From assembly GCA_963696495.1 (NCBI GenBank), contig CAVOKJ010000003.1, positions 310,001 through 374,000 on the forward strand: a DNA stretch of 64,000 nt. Direction: 5' to 3'. Of this stretch, positions 41,819-49,864 are shown piece by piece. The notes beneath the pieces were generated by a model. The model saw only the letters and a program-made list of their open reading frames with translations, had not been told where the DNA came from and ran no database searches. The translations under genes were made by a program, and so were the position numbers. This stretch comes from Bog-756 sp963696495 (GTDB taxonomy: Bacteria; Actinomycetota; Acidimicrobiia; Acidimicrobiales; RAAP-2). Position 1 is the stretch's first letter. Each line of letters starts with the position of its first letter.

Positions 41819-41968
41819 GTCCGTCGGTTAGAACGTAGCCAGTGGGAGCTCTCGCATTGTTCGGACAAACGGGCGAAGCAACGCTGTTCGGCTGGACGGT
41901 CCGCGGCAGTGCTGCGGGTGTGTCCTGTCGCCTCCGGCTGCACTCCGAATCGAAGGATCGTGTACCCA

Positions 41969-42130
41969 ATGGCGAAACCCCCACCGTGCCCACGCTGCGC
42001 CTCCGGCTGGCCCGACGAGTACACGCACCACGACTGTCCGGCCGGCACGGAACAGGACGACCACCGCCACTGGGTGTGCACCGAGTGCGACCACGAGTGG
42101 ATCGAAGCGGTCACCACCGCCTCCCCGTGA
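41969..42130 (+). CDS. Tiny zinc-ribbon protein (53 aa)
   Basis: A 53-residue protein, MAKPPPCPRCASGWPDEYTH being its first residues. A CPRC knuckle, a single Cys with several His, and a CTEC knuckle followed by DHEWIEAV make a classical zinc ribbon resembling rubredoxin-like or PhnA-type ribbons. GAAGGATCG lies upstream at slightly long spacing. It may bind nucleic acid or another protein; function unknown. The stop lies within a short direct repeat. Confidence 0.7.
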   Translation: MAKPPPCPRCASGWPDEYTHHDCPAGTEQDDHRHWVCTECDHEWIEAVTTASP

Positions 42131-42166
42131 ACGGGGCCGCTGCCGCGTCCTGGTGAACGGGGTCGC
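42127..42166 (+). repeat. Direct repeat at the zinc-ribbon stop codon
   Basis: GTGAACGGGG(C/T)CGC occurs at 42127-42140 and 42153-42166, 26 bases apart. The first copy contains the TGA stop. Confidence 0.6.
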
Positions 42167-42178
42167 GCCGGATCGCTG

Positions 42179-42610
42179 TCAGTCCGCCTCGACCAGCTTC
42201 GGGTCCCGCTCGCGCTCGGCCACGGCGAGCAGGAGCTTCTTGGTGATGGTCGGCGCCGAGTCCAGCAGGCCATGGAACTCCGAGGCGCTGAGGACGAGGA
42301 CCTCCGAATCGGCCGTGGCGACGACCGTCGCATTCCGGGGGCGGCGGTCGAGCAGGGCCATCTCGCCGAAGAAGTCGCCGGCCCCGAAGATGGCGACCTG
42401 CTCACCGTCCACGATGCAACGAGCGCCGCCCTCGACCAGCAGGAAGAATTCACGCCCCGGCTTGCCCTGCTCGATCAGCACCGCTCCGTCGGCCACGTGC
42501 ACCCTGGTGCCGAGATTGGCGATCGTGCGCAACTCGCTCTTCGTGCAGGTGGAGAAGAGTGGCACCGCCGACAGCATCTCGAGCACCGACTTCGGTATTC
42601 CGCGGCTCAT
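42179..42610 (-). CDS. Cyclic-nucleotide-binding domain protein
   Basis: A 143-residue single cNMP-binding domain. LIEQGKPGREFFLLVEGGAR is the usual strand pair and GDFFGEMALLDRRPRNATVV the phosphate-binding cassette (Glu and Arg contact cyclic nucleotide). No DNA-binding or kinase domain follows, so it is a stand-alone sensor or an inhibitor-like partner. GTGAGGAG precedes the ATG. Its upstream region also contains the terminator of the secreted-protein gene. Confidence 0.87.
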   Translation of the reverse strand: MSRGIPKSVLEMLSAVPLFSTCTKSELRTIANLGTRVHVADGAVLIEQGKPGREFFLLVEGGARCIVDGEQVAIFGAGDFFGEMALLDRRPRNATVVATADSEVLVLSASEFHGLLDSAPTITKKLLLAVAERERDPKLVEAD

Positions 42611-42794
42611 CGCTGACTCCTCACCTGGCTTCGAGACCAGAATCTAGCGTCACCGGGGCTCGTCATAGCGGTCGCTGGATCAGAGGGGACTCCCGTCGTC
42701 CTCCACTTCGAGTCCTCGGGGTCCCCGCCTCCGGTCTTCGGGTCCCCGCCGGCCCGCACCGGGGCGCCCCCGTCGGTGCGAGATGCACAAGACG

Positions 42795-42831
42795 CGAGTC
42801 AGCCCCCGGGGTGACCCCGGAGGCTGACTCG
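42795..42831 (-). terminator. Strong hairpin terminator
   Basis: CGAGTCAGCC (42795-42804) pairs perfectly with GGCTGACTCG (42822-42831), and inside it CCGGGG pairs with CCCCGG around TGA. It lies 49 bases beyond the stop of the secreted-protein gene on the minus strand and should end that transcript. Confidence 0.7.
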
Positions 42832-42879
42832 TCGACGTACGGTCGGACCCCTACCGGGTCCGTGGTCGATCCCGCCGGG

Positions 42880-43374
42880 TCAGAGGCTGACCGGTCCGGC
42901 GCTCTCGACGTAGAGGTCCCCGCCGGCCGAATAGAGGCAGTTCACCGAAGAGTTCACCTGGCCCACCGTGAGGCCGGCGTTCCCACCGGTCACCGTGGCG
43001 GTGACCGTGACCGCCGTCGTCGCCGTCAGTCCGAGAAACGTCGGGCAGGTCCCGCCGGCGGCATAGCTGAACGACTCAGTGGTGGTCTTGTTGTTGGTCC
43101 AGTAGACGGTGGCCGACGACGTCGCCACATCCGGGACGACAGACCCGGTCGCCGTCACCTTGGCCTTCGAGGACGAACCCACACATCCCACGAACAACTG
43201 GTTGGTCTCGGTGCCGGACTCGGAACCGGCGCCGGACGGGCTGCTGCTGGTGCACGTGGCGGTCACCGGTGGCTTGGGCGTCTTGGCCCCGGCGCTGCCG
43301 GTCGACAAGAGCGCGATGGACACCCCCGACGTGGCAATCACGGCCGCGGCAAGGAACGGAACAATCTTTCGCAT
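42880..43374 (-). CDS. Secreted protein with N-terminal signal peptide, unknown function
   Basis: A 164-residue protein starting MRKIVPFLAAAVIATSGVSI, a clear signal peptide with likely cleavage near AGAK (about 28-31). The mature part is Thr/Ser/Val-rich, with four cysteines (about 41, 64, 110, 146) that could form two disulphides, and no membrane anchor. The ribosome-binding site is AGGGGGAAG. I do not recognise a family. Beta-sandwich structure is likely from alternating TATSSATVYW- and AVTVTATV-like strands. A strong terminator follows. Confidence 0.72.
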   Translation of the reverse strand: MRKIVPFLAAAVIATSGVSIALLSTGSAGAKTPKPPVTATCTSSSPSGAGSESGTETNQLFVGCVGSSSKAKVTATGSVVPDVATSSATVYWTNNKTTTESFSYAAGGTCPTFLGLTATTAVTVTATVTGGNAGLTVGQVNSSVNCLYSAGGDLYVESAGPVSL

Positions 43375-43502
43375 GGGACTTCCCCCTACTCCTCTTCTCA
43401 TTGATTCGGGCACCGTGCCCTGAGCGAGCAGAAGCCTACTTACAACTGCCAGAGCGTGACGGGTGAAATTCCGATATCCCATTTGGTTGAGAGCAGAACT
43501 AT

Positions 43503-44213
43503 CTACTGGTGAGGCGGAAGATCGCCCCTGGACCGGACCGGACCTCCGCCCGGTGGGGGCTCCGTGCCACGGTCGACGATGGCGGTTGCCGGCTCGTCCC
43601 AGCGGTCGAGGGACACCACCTCGGCGAGTGGGCGGCGGCGGACCGGCCCGTGGTGGCCCCGGGGCCACCCCACCACGACGTGACCGGCGAGCATCCAGTC
43701 GTCGGGCACGCCCACGGCATCGCGGAGCAGCCGCTCGCCCCCGTAGGAGGCCCAACTGGTGAGGCAGGCGCCCAGCCCGAGGGCCCGGGCGGCCAGGAGG
43801 AAGTTCTGCATCGCCGGGAAGATGGAGCCCCCGAGCAGGAGCTCCGAGGCCGTCGGGTACCGCTGTTGGGCGAACAGGACGGAGGTGAACTCGCCGGCCC
43901 GATCGTGGAGCTCGTAGGTGGCGCGGTTGGTCCGGGCCCGACGACTGTGGTCGTCGTCGCCCGGGCGCGACATGCCGTAGACCGGCTCGATCACCTCCAG
44001 GGCCTGTGCCGCCGCCCGGGCGACGACCGCCCGTTGCTCCGGGGACCGCAGGACGACGAAACGCCATCCCTGCGCATTGGCACCCGACGGTGCCCAGGTC
44101 GCGGCCTCGAGGCACCGGGCGAGGCAGGCGTCGCCGACCGGCTCGTCGGTGAAGCGGCGGATGGTCCGGGCCGTCGACATCACGGCCCACACGTCGGTGG
44201 CCGGTTCGCTCAT
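43503..44213 (-). CDS. Nitroreductase-family FMN oxidoreductase
   Basis: A 236-residue member with STARTIRRFTDEPV near residue 14 (FMN phosphate contact) and AATWAPSGANAQGWRFVVL near 36. ARALGLGACLTSWASYG and GWPRGHHGPVRRRPL are also family-like. It reduces nitro groups, quinones or other electrophiles with NAD(P)H. ATG 44213 is set by AGGAGGAC; the longer in-frame reading runs into the tetR gene region. It lies downstream of tetR on the same strand (142-base gap). Confidence 0.88.
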   Translation of the reverse strand: MSEPATDVWAVMSTARTIRRFTDEPVGDACLARCLEAATWAPSGANAQGWRFVVLRSPEQRAVVARAAAQALEVIEPVYGMSRPGDDDHSRRARTNRATYELHDRAGEFTSVLFAQQRYPTASELLLGGSIFPAMQNFLLAARALGLGACLTSWASYGGERLLRDAVGVPDDWMLAGHVVVGWPRGHHGPVRRRPLAEVVSLDRWDEPATAIVDRGTEPPPGGGPVRSRGDLPPHQ

Positions 44214-44355
44214 GCAGTGTCCTCCTGGCTCAGCCTCGGGCGTCCGCGCTGGCGGACCGGCTGCTCGATGCACGGCGGGGCCGTGACCCCGGCTCGACTC
44301 GAGATCGACGACGGGGCGGTCCACCCCCGGTGATCCCGGGTGACCCCGGCCGACC

Positions 44356-45069
44356 TCAGCTCGCCGAGCCGCTCCCGATCCCGTTGATGATCAGGTCCCA
44401 CAGGTCCTCGGCCGTCCCGTCCCGCTGGGTGCGGGCCGACATCCCGCCGATGGTCTGGGAGAACGAGTTGAACATGATGGCCTCGAGCACGACGCCGACG
44501 ACGGGGCCCCGGCGGGCCCGGACGGCCCCGGCCGCCGTGGCCCCGTCGAGGACCTGCTCGAACAGGGCCACCAGCGGGGAGAAGACCCGGGCCGCCTCCT
44601 TGGGGTACTGGGTGAGCAGCTGCTGGGCGAACTCGGCCATGAACGGGGCCCGGCGGACCGCACCGGGCTCGTCGCCCGTGGTGGGCCGGCACAGCCGGTA
44701 GTACTCCACGACGAAGGTGTGCAGGCGCCCGAGGGGATCGCCGTCCGCCTCGATCTGCTCGGCGAGGTACTCGGTGGTGGAGCGCACCGACTCCTCGAAC
44801 AGGGCGAGGAGCAGCTCGTGCTTGCCGCCGAAGTACTGGTAGAAGCTGCGCAGCGACTGGCCCGAGCGGTCGACCACCTCCTGGACGGTGAAGTCCTTGC
44901 CCGAGCCGGCGTTGAACAGCTCGGTGGCGGCGTCGAGGAAGCGCTGCACCCGGGTCTCGGCCCGCAGCCGGGCCGAGTCGAGGGACCGGGCCACCGCCTG
45001 CTCCCGCCAACTCAGGGCCTCCGACTCCGGCGGATCGGCCGCCACCGCCTGTTTCGACTGTCTGGCCAC
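44356..45069 (-). CDS. TetR-family transcriptional regulator (paralogue of 62597)
   Basis: A 237-residue TetR protein. EQAVARSLDSARLRAETRVQ precedes the DNA-binding domain KDFTVQEVVDRSGQSLRSFY with YFGGKHELLLALFEESV. The C-terminal part ends EDLWDLIINGIGSGS. It is very similar through its whole length to the regulator at 62597. GTG 45069 is chosen because TACCCT lies seven bases upstream, a leaderless pattern that the paralogue shares. The two probably recognise related operators. Confidence 0.9.
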   Translation of the reverse strand: MARQSKQAVAADPPESEALSWREQAVARSLDSARLRAETRVQRFLDAATELFNAGSGKDFTVQEVVDRSGQSLRSFYQYFGGKHELLLALFEESVRSTTEYLAEQIEADGDPLGRLHTFVVEYYRLCRPTTGDEPGAVRRAPFMAEFAQQLLTQYPKEAARVFSPLVALFEQVLDGATAAGAVRARRGPVVGVVLEAIMFNSFSQTIGGMSARTQRDGTAEDLWDLIINGIGSGSAS

Positions 45070-45076
45070 CCTGGAA

Positions 45077-45082
45077 AGGGTA
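45077..45082 (-). promoter_or_regulatory. -10 hexamer of a probable leaderless tetR promoter
   Basis: TACCCT on the minus strand ends seven bases before the GTG at 45069. Upstream, CGGGTATACGACCG (45094-45107 on plus) is an imperfect palindrome that may serve for autoregulation. Confidence 0.45.
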
Positions 45083-45150
45083 TCCGATCTCGGGTATACG
45101 ACCGATCTCCTCCCGCCGCGTCCCGGGTGCACCCTGGGGAGAACGGGGTT

Positions 45151-45954
45151 CTACCCCCGGACGGCCGGGTCGCCGGCCTCGTCCTTGGGGAGGAGGCGGT
45201 CGAGGTTGGCCCGCAGCTCCGGCGAGGTGAACGAGCGGTCCTCGGCGCTCAGGGCGAAGTCCAAGGTGGCGACGACCGCCCGCTGGAGGTGGAGGTTGAG
45301 GATGCGCTTCGTGTCCTCCACGGCCCGTCGGGGGAGCTCGGCGATGCGGTGGGCACAGGCCATGGCCCGATCCACGACCTCGTCGTCCGGGCAGACGTGG
45401 TTGACGAGGCCGATCTCCGCGGCCCGCTGGGCGGGGATCCGCTCGCCGGTGAGCGCATACTCCTTGGCCAGCTGCAGGCTGATCATGAGCGGCCACGTCA
45501 CCGGTCCGCCGTCGGCTGCCACCAGACCCATGAGCACATGAGGATCGGCCAGGTGGGTGCCGGCGGCCATGAACACGATGTCGGAGAGGGCGACCAGGCT
45601 GCAGCCCAACCCGACGGCGGGCCCGTTCACCGCGGCCACGATCGGGACGCGGCATCCCACCATGCCGGTGACGATCTGGCGACCGTGCGCCAGCGTCTCG
45701 CGACGCCGATCGGTGTCGCGGCTCAGTTCGTCGAGGTACGAGAAGTCCCCACCGGCGGAGAATGCCCTCCCGTTCCCGGTGAGCACGACGGCGCGTGCCC
45801 CGTCGTCGGCGTCGATCTGGGGGAACAGTCCGGCCAGGCCGCGGTGGAGCTCGTGGTTGGTGGCGTTGAGCTGGTCGGGTCGGTTGAGCCTGACCACCCG
45901 CACGGGCCCGTCGGCGTGGACCTCGAGCTCCTCGGGGACGTCATAGGTCGTCAT
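45151..45954 (-). CDS. Enoyl-CoA hydratase/isomerase
   Basis: A 267-residue crotonase: NGRAFSAGGDFSYLDEL for the oxyanion hole and NGPAVGLGCSLVALSDIVFM near residue 112. HLADPHVLMGLVAADGGP replaces the usual glutamate-containing hydratase loop (DPHV), so isomerase or other activity is possible. No ribosome-binding site precedes its ATG. Instead the stop of a 21-residue leader ORF overlaps it (ATGA), suggesting translation by coupling. Confidence 0.88.
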   Translation of the reverse strand: MTTYDVPEELEVHADGPVRVVRLNRPDQLNATNHELHRGLAGLFPQIDADDGARAVVLTGNGRAFSAGGDFSYLDELSRDTDRRRETLAHGRQIVTGMVGCRVPIVAAVNGPAVGLGCSLVALSDIVFMAAGTHLADPHVLMGLVAADGGPVTWPLMISLQLAKEYALTGERIPAQRAAEIGLVNHVCPDDEVVDRAMACAHRIAELPRRAVEDTKRILNLHLQRAVVATLDFALSAEDRSFTSPELRANLDRLLPKDEAGDPAVRG

Positions 45955-46016
45955 GGGGACGGCACGCCCGGGACGGCTCGAGCCACCGGCTCGTCTGGCT
46001 CGGTGCGGCGCTCCAT
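45951..46016 (-). CDS. Possible 21-residue leader ORF coupled to the hydratase
   Basis: Starting at ATG 46016 after a strong GGGGAGGACGACC site, the frame reads MERRTEPDEPVARAVPGVPS and stops in an ATGA overlap with the hydratase start. It has no signal or domain. Its value seems to be positioning of ribosomes for the downstream gene, which lacks its own site. A real peptide product is not shown. Confidence 0.5.
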   Translation of the reverse strand: MERRTEPDEPVARAVPGVPSP

Positions 46017-46059
46017 GGTCGTCCTCCCCGTTCGCTGGCGACTGACGATAGCATCGATA

Positions 46060-46075
46060 TTCTCATTCCAGAATG
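46060..46075. promoter_or_regulatory. TTCTC half-site and CATTCCAGAATG palindrome
   Basis: CATTCCAGAATG (46064-46075) is a 12-base near-perfect palindrome, and TTCTC (46060-46064) abuts it. Together they lie 44 bases or more before the leader ORF of the hydratase and downstream of the dehydrogenase stop. An operator is plausible. Confidence 0.35.
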
Positions 46076-46129
46076 GTGTTTCCACGGTGGTCAGCGCCCG
46101 GGTCGGACCACGGTGCCGCCCCGCCGCCC

Positions 46130-47260
46130 CTAGGAACCGGGCAGCCCGAGGATCCGGCGGGCCACCAGGTTCCGCTGGATCTGGGACGTCCCGCCCATGA
46201 CGCTCTGGGCCCGGCTGTAGAGGTAGGTCCGCAGCGGGGTGTCGTCCCCCCCGCCGTGGGCGATCCCGCCGACGGCCAGCGACGCGTGCCCGACGGACTG
46301 CTCCACCCAGGTCATGAGCAGCTTGTCGACCGAGCCCTCCGGCCCGTGGGTGATCCCGTCGAGCCGCTCGGACAGCCGGCGCCGCACGTGCAACCGCAGC
46401 ATCTCCACCTCCACCATCGCCCATCCGAGCTCCCGCACCTGGTCCGGCCGGAAGCCCTCGGGATGGCTCCGCACCCTGCTGGTCAGGTCGTTGACCACCT
46501 TGGCGTAGCGGGCCACGTAACCCAACTCCCCCGGTTCCCGTTCATGGCTCACCACCGTCATGGCCAGGGGCCAGCCCTCACCCGGTGCCCCGATCATGTT
46601 GCCGCTCGGCACCCGCGCCCCGTCGAAGAGCACCTCGCCGAACTCCTTGGTGACCCCGTTGATCATCCGCAGCGGCCGCTGCTCGATGCCGGGCTGCCCC
46701 ATGGGCACGGCGAACGCCGAGATGCCGCGGTGCTTGGCCACCCCGGGGTCGGTCCGGGCCAGGAGCAGGCACCACGCCGCGTCGTCGGAGTAGCTCGTCC
46801 ACACCTTGTGGCCGGTGATGACGAAGTCGTCGCCGTCACGCTCGGCCCGGGTGCGCAACGCCGCCAGGTCCGACCCGGCGTCGGGCTCACTGAAGCCCTG
46901 GCACCAGCGATCGCGGCCGTTGACGATGCCGGGCAGGAAGCGCTGTCGGATCTCGTCGCTCCCGTGCTCGAGGATGCCCTGGACCAGGTAGCCCAGGCTG
47001 GGCCGGGGCGGGGCACCGGCCACGGCGAGCTCCTCGTCGACGATCACCTCGTAGACGGTGGACAGCTCCTGGCCCCCGATGGCCGTGGGCCACGACATGC
47101 CGAAGAAGCCCGCGTCGTAGAGCGACCGGTGCCACGCCGCCATGCCCGCCCAGTAGTCGTCATCGGTCGACGACGTCGGGAGGCCCGGATTGTTGGTCCG
47201 CAACCACTCCCGGAGCCGGAGCCGGAAGGCCGACTCGGCGGGCGAGTCACGGAAGTCCAT
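46130..47260 (-). CDS. Acyl-CoA dehydrogenase, full-length subunit type
   Basis: A 376-residue flavoprotein: CQGFSEPDAGSDLAALRTRA near residue 125 and the C-terminal QSVMGGTSQIQRNLVARRIL. The residue before GT is glycine instead of catalytic Glu. This form is expected for the flavin-binding subunit of a heteromeric dehydrogenase. Its start overlaps the 3' end of the short-subunit gene by 14 bases, so the pair should be made in equal amounts. ATG 47260 (MDFRDSPAES) is family-like; the longer reading is not. Confidence 0.88.
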   Translation of the reverse strand: MDFRDSPAESAFRLRLREWLRTNNPGLPTSSTDDDYWAGMAAWHRSLYDAGFFGMSWPTAIGGQELSTVYEVIVDEELAVAGAPPRPSLGYLVQGILEHGSDEIRQRFLPGIVNGRDRWCQGFSEPDAGSDLAALRTRAERDGDDFVITGHKVWTSYSDDAAWCLLLARTDPGVAKHRGISAFAVPMGQPGIEQRPLRMINGVTKEFGEVLFDGARVPSGNMIGAPGEGWPLAMTVVSHEREPGELGYVARYAKVVNDLTSRVRSHPEGFRPDQVRELGWAMVEVEMLRLHVRRRLSERLDGITHGPEGSVDKLLMTWVEQSVGHASLAVGGIAHGGGDDTPLRTYLYSRAQSVMGGTSQIQRNLVARRILGLPGS

Positions 47261-48284
47261 GACCACCCCCGATGCCCGCGTGGCGGAGCACGCGCTCGAG
47301 GCTGGACCCGGCATCGCCGAAGACGTCGGTCGACAGCAGGCATCGCCGGAGGTAGACGTGGGCCACGCACTCCCACGTGTTCCCGATCCCGCCGTGCACC
47401 TGAATGGCCGTCTCGCACACCTGGCGGGCGGCACGGGCACAGTAGGCCTTGGCCACCGAAGCCGCGGCCAGCGCGTCGGCGGCGGTGAGCTCGTCCACGG
47501 CCCATGCGGCGTGCAGGGTGGCGCTCCGGGCGCCCTCGGTCAGGACGAAGGCGTCCGCCAGCAGGTGCTGGACGGCCTGGAACGAGCCGATGGCCGCCCC
47601 GTACTGCCGGCGCTCGGCGGCGTAGGCGGCGGCCAGCCGCACCGCGCCGCCCATGGCACCGACCAGATCGGCACAGGCCAGGGAGAGACCGAGCGCCGTC
47701 CACCGGTCGAGGCCCTCGTCCGTGATCGGCCGGGTGCCGTCCAGGGGCACGGCGGCCGCCGACCGGTCGGGCGTCGACGAAGGACGGGTGAGATCGACCC
47801 CCGCCGGGACCTCGTCCAGGTCCACCTGGGCCACGTGATCGCCGTCGGCTCCGGCCACCAGCAGCAGTGCCCTCGAGGAGCCGTGCCCGTCGACGGCCAC
47901 GCCGGCGGGCACGTCGCCGTCGGCGATGCGGACCACCGAGGACAGATCGGGGCGGAGGACCACGGTCTCGACCTCGGCGACCGCCGGAGCGCCGGCCAGG
48001 CGCCGGAGCTCGCAGGCCATGGTCGGCCCCAGGAACGACACGTCGGCCAGCCCCCGGGCCAGTTCCTCGGCGACGATGCCGACCTCCACCCCCGACGCCA
48101 GCGGTGCGTCGCCGTCGGCGGCGGTCCGGAGCTCCCGCCAGCCAGCGGCGGTCACGGCGGCATCGAGCGTGGCCGTGCGCTCGGTGTCGCCGAGGTCTCC
48201 GACGGTGTGCGGGCCCAGTCGGTCGACGAGCCGGGCGGCTGCATCCCGCAGGGCCTGCTGCTCGGTCGACAGGCGGACGTCCAT
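47247..48284 (-). CDS. Acyl-CoA dehydrogenase, short subunit type
   Basis: A 345-residue member without the GTxEIQR end motif. The C-terminal helical domain carries VHGGIGNTWECVAHVYLRR, the same arrangement as in the short subunit at 17301. The middle domain is weakly conserved. ATG 48284 (MDVRLSTEQQALRDA) overlaps the stop of the ligase gene (TGATG). With the gene at 46130 it probably forms an alpha2beta2 enzyme, and with the ligase it makes a three-gene operon of activation and first oxidation. Confidence 0.87.
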   Translation of the reverse strand: MDVRLSTEQQALRDAAARLVDRLGPHTVGDLGDTERTATLDAAVTAAGWRELRTAADGDAPLASGVEVGIVAEELARGLADVSFLGPTMACELRRLAGAPAVAEVETVVLRPDLSSVVRIADGDVPAGVAVDGHGSSRALLLVAGADGDHVAQVDLDEVPAGVDLTRPSSTPDRSAAAVPLDGTRPITDEGLDRWTALGLSLACADLVGAMGGAVRLAAAYAAERRQYGAAIGSFQAVQHLLADAFVLTEGARSATLHAAWAVDELTAADALAAASVAKAYCARAARQVCETAIQVHGGIGNTWECVAHVYLRRCLLSTDVFGDAGSSLERVLRHAGIGGGHGLP

Positions 48285-49810
48285 CAGCCCACGGACCGAG
48301 CCGCCAGCCGCCGGGCCGGCCATTCGTCCCGGAGGGTCCGCCGCAGCACCTTGCCCGACGGGAGGCGCGGGATCTCGTCCACCACGACGAGGTAGCGGAG
48401 CTGCTTGTACGTGGCGAGCGAGTCGGCGACCAGCCGCTGCAGTTCACCGGCGGCCACCGGCCGGTCCGGGGCCAGCGCCACGGCCGCGGCCGGTACCTCG
48501 CCCGCCCGCTCGTCGGCCACGCCGAAGACGGCACAGTCGAGCACCGCCGGATGACGGAGCAGCACGGACTCCACCTCGGCCGGCGCCACCTGGAAGCCGT
48601 TGACCTTGATCATCTCCTTCGAGCGGTCGGTGAGATGGACCCAGCCCTCCGGTTCGAGCCACCCGACGTCGCCCGTCCGGTACCAGCCGTCGGCGAAGGC
48701 GGTCACCGACGCCTCGTCCGGGAGGTAGCCGGCCATCACCGACGCGCTCATCACCTGGATCTCGCCGATCTCCCCGGGCGGCAGGACGTCCCCGGTCTCG
48801 AGATCGGCGATCCGGAGCTCGATACCGGGGGGAGGCAACCCGGCCGAGTCCAGCCGCCACTCGTCCGGCCGGTCGACCGGATTGGCGGCGATGACCGGCA
48901 CCTCACTGGCCCCGTAGGCCGGCAACCACCGCACGCCGGTGCGCGCCGTCACGATCTCGGCGACGCTCTCGGTCACCGGTGTCGCTCCCCACATGATGTA
49001 GCGGAGGGAGGACAGGTCGTGCTCCTCGAGGCGGGGGTGGTTGGCCAGGGCCAGCGCGATCGGCGCCACCGCCATCTCCAGCGTCATCCGCTCGCCGGTG
49101 ATCCGGTCGAGCACCTCGTCGAGGTCGAACCGCCGGTGCAGGCGGACGGTGGCCCCAGCGGACACCGCCGCCAGCAGGTTCAACAGCCCGAGGATGTGCG
49201 ACGGCGGCGTGGCCACCTGGAAGCGGTCGTCCTCACCGAGGCCCAGCACCGTGACCCAGTGCTCGGTGGCCAGGCCGATCGAAGCGTGGGTGTGGCGCAC
49301 GGCTTTCGGGAGGCCGGTGGTGCCGGAGCTGAAGACCAGGACGGCCTCGTCGCCCACCCCGGCCACGCCGTCCGCCAGTGGCTCACGACGGTGGGCGAAG
49401 GGATCCTCGGACGGGTCGTCGAGGTCGGTGACCGCCGCCGGCCCGAGGAGGTCGGCCAGGAGCTCCGGGGCGTCACCGTCGGCCACGGCGTGCACCGGTC
49501 CGGTCAGGTCGAGGGCGTGGCGGACCTCGGTCCGCTTCCACGCCGGGCTCACGAGGACGGCTGCCGCCCCGAGCTTGCTGATGGCCTCGACGGCGACGAG
49601 GAATTCCACCCGGTTGGTCGTCATCGTGGCCACGCGGTCGCCGGCGACGACGCCCCGGGAGACCAGGTGGCGGGCGAAGGCGTTGCTCAGGCCGTCGAGG
49701 TCACGGAACGACCAGCACTCGTCCCCGCTCCGGACCGCGTGGCGGTCGCCGAGTCGGTCCGCGGCCCGTCTGAGCGCGTCGTGCATCAGGGGCGCTGCCA
49801 TCGGAAACAT
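48284..49810 (-). CDS. Acyl-CoA ligase (AMP-forming)
   Basis: A 508-residue ligase. VLVFSSGTTGLPKAVRHTHA is the P-loop near residue 152, YGASEVPVIA replaces the usual YG(x)TE, and TGDVGWLEPEGWVHLTDRSK with MIKVNGFQVAPAEVE marks the hinge. The catalytic lysine is in PRLPSGKVLRRTL. It converts a carboxylate to acyl-CoA for the dehydrogenase pair downstream. Start 49810 is used; ATG 49801 is also possible because GGAGAAGA lies close. It is divergent from the dehydrogenase at 49865. Confidence 0.88.
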   Translation of the reverse strand: MFPMAAPLMHDALRRAADRLGDRHAVRSGDECWSFRDLDGLSNAFARHLVSRGVVAGDRVATMTTNRVEFLVAVEAISKLGAAAVLVSPAWKRTEVRHALDLTGPVHAVADGDAPELLADLLGPAAVTDLDDPSEDPFAHRREPLADGVAGVGDEAVLVFSSGTTGLPKAVRHTHASIGLATEHWVTVLGLGEDDRFQVATPPSHILGLLNLLAAVSAGATVRLHRRFDLDEVLDRITGERMTLEMAVAPIALALANHPRLEEHDLSSLRYIMWGATPVTESVAEIVTARTGVRWLPAYGASEVPVIAANPVDRPDEWRLDSAGLPPPGIELRIADLETGDVLPPGEIGEIQVMSASVMAGYLPDEASVTAFADGWYRTGDVGWLEPEGWVHLTDRSKEMIKVNGFQVAPAEVESVLLRHPAVLDCAVFGVADERAGEVPAAAVALAPDRPVAAGELQRLVADSLATYKQLRYLVVVDEIPRLPSGKVLRRTLRDEWPARRLAARSVG

Positions 49811-49817
49811 TCTTCTC

Positions 49818-49857
49818 CATTTTGAGATCGACCGTCAACATTTTGCAGAGCTAGACT
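49818..49857. promoter_or_regulatory. Divergent control region with CATTTTG direct repeats
   Basis: CATTTTG occurs at 49818-49824 and 49839-49845, 21 bases apart (two helical turns). TAGACT (49852-49857) then ends seven bases before the GTG of the rightward dehydrogenase, a leaderless promoter pattern. The repeats could position a dimeric regulator between ligase and dehydrogenase genes. Confidence 0.45.
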
Positions 49858-49864
49858 TCCGACC

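Noticed and set aside
41842..42156. A 104-codon plus-strand frame before the zinc-ribbon gene
   Set aside because: Its second half is an out-of-frame reading of the zinc-ribbon gene and becomes Arg/Pro-rich. The first part has no ribosome-binding site of note.
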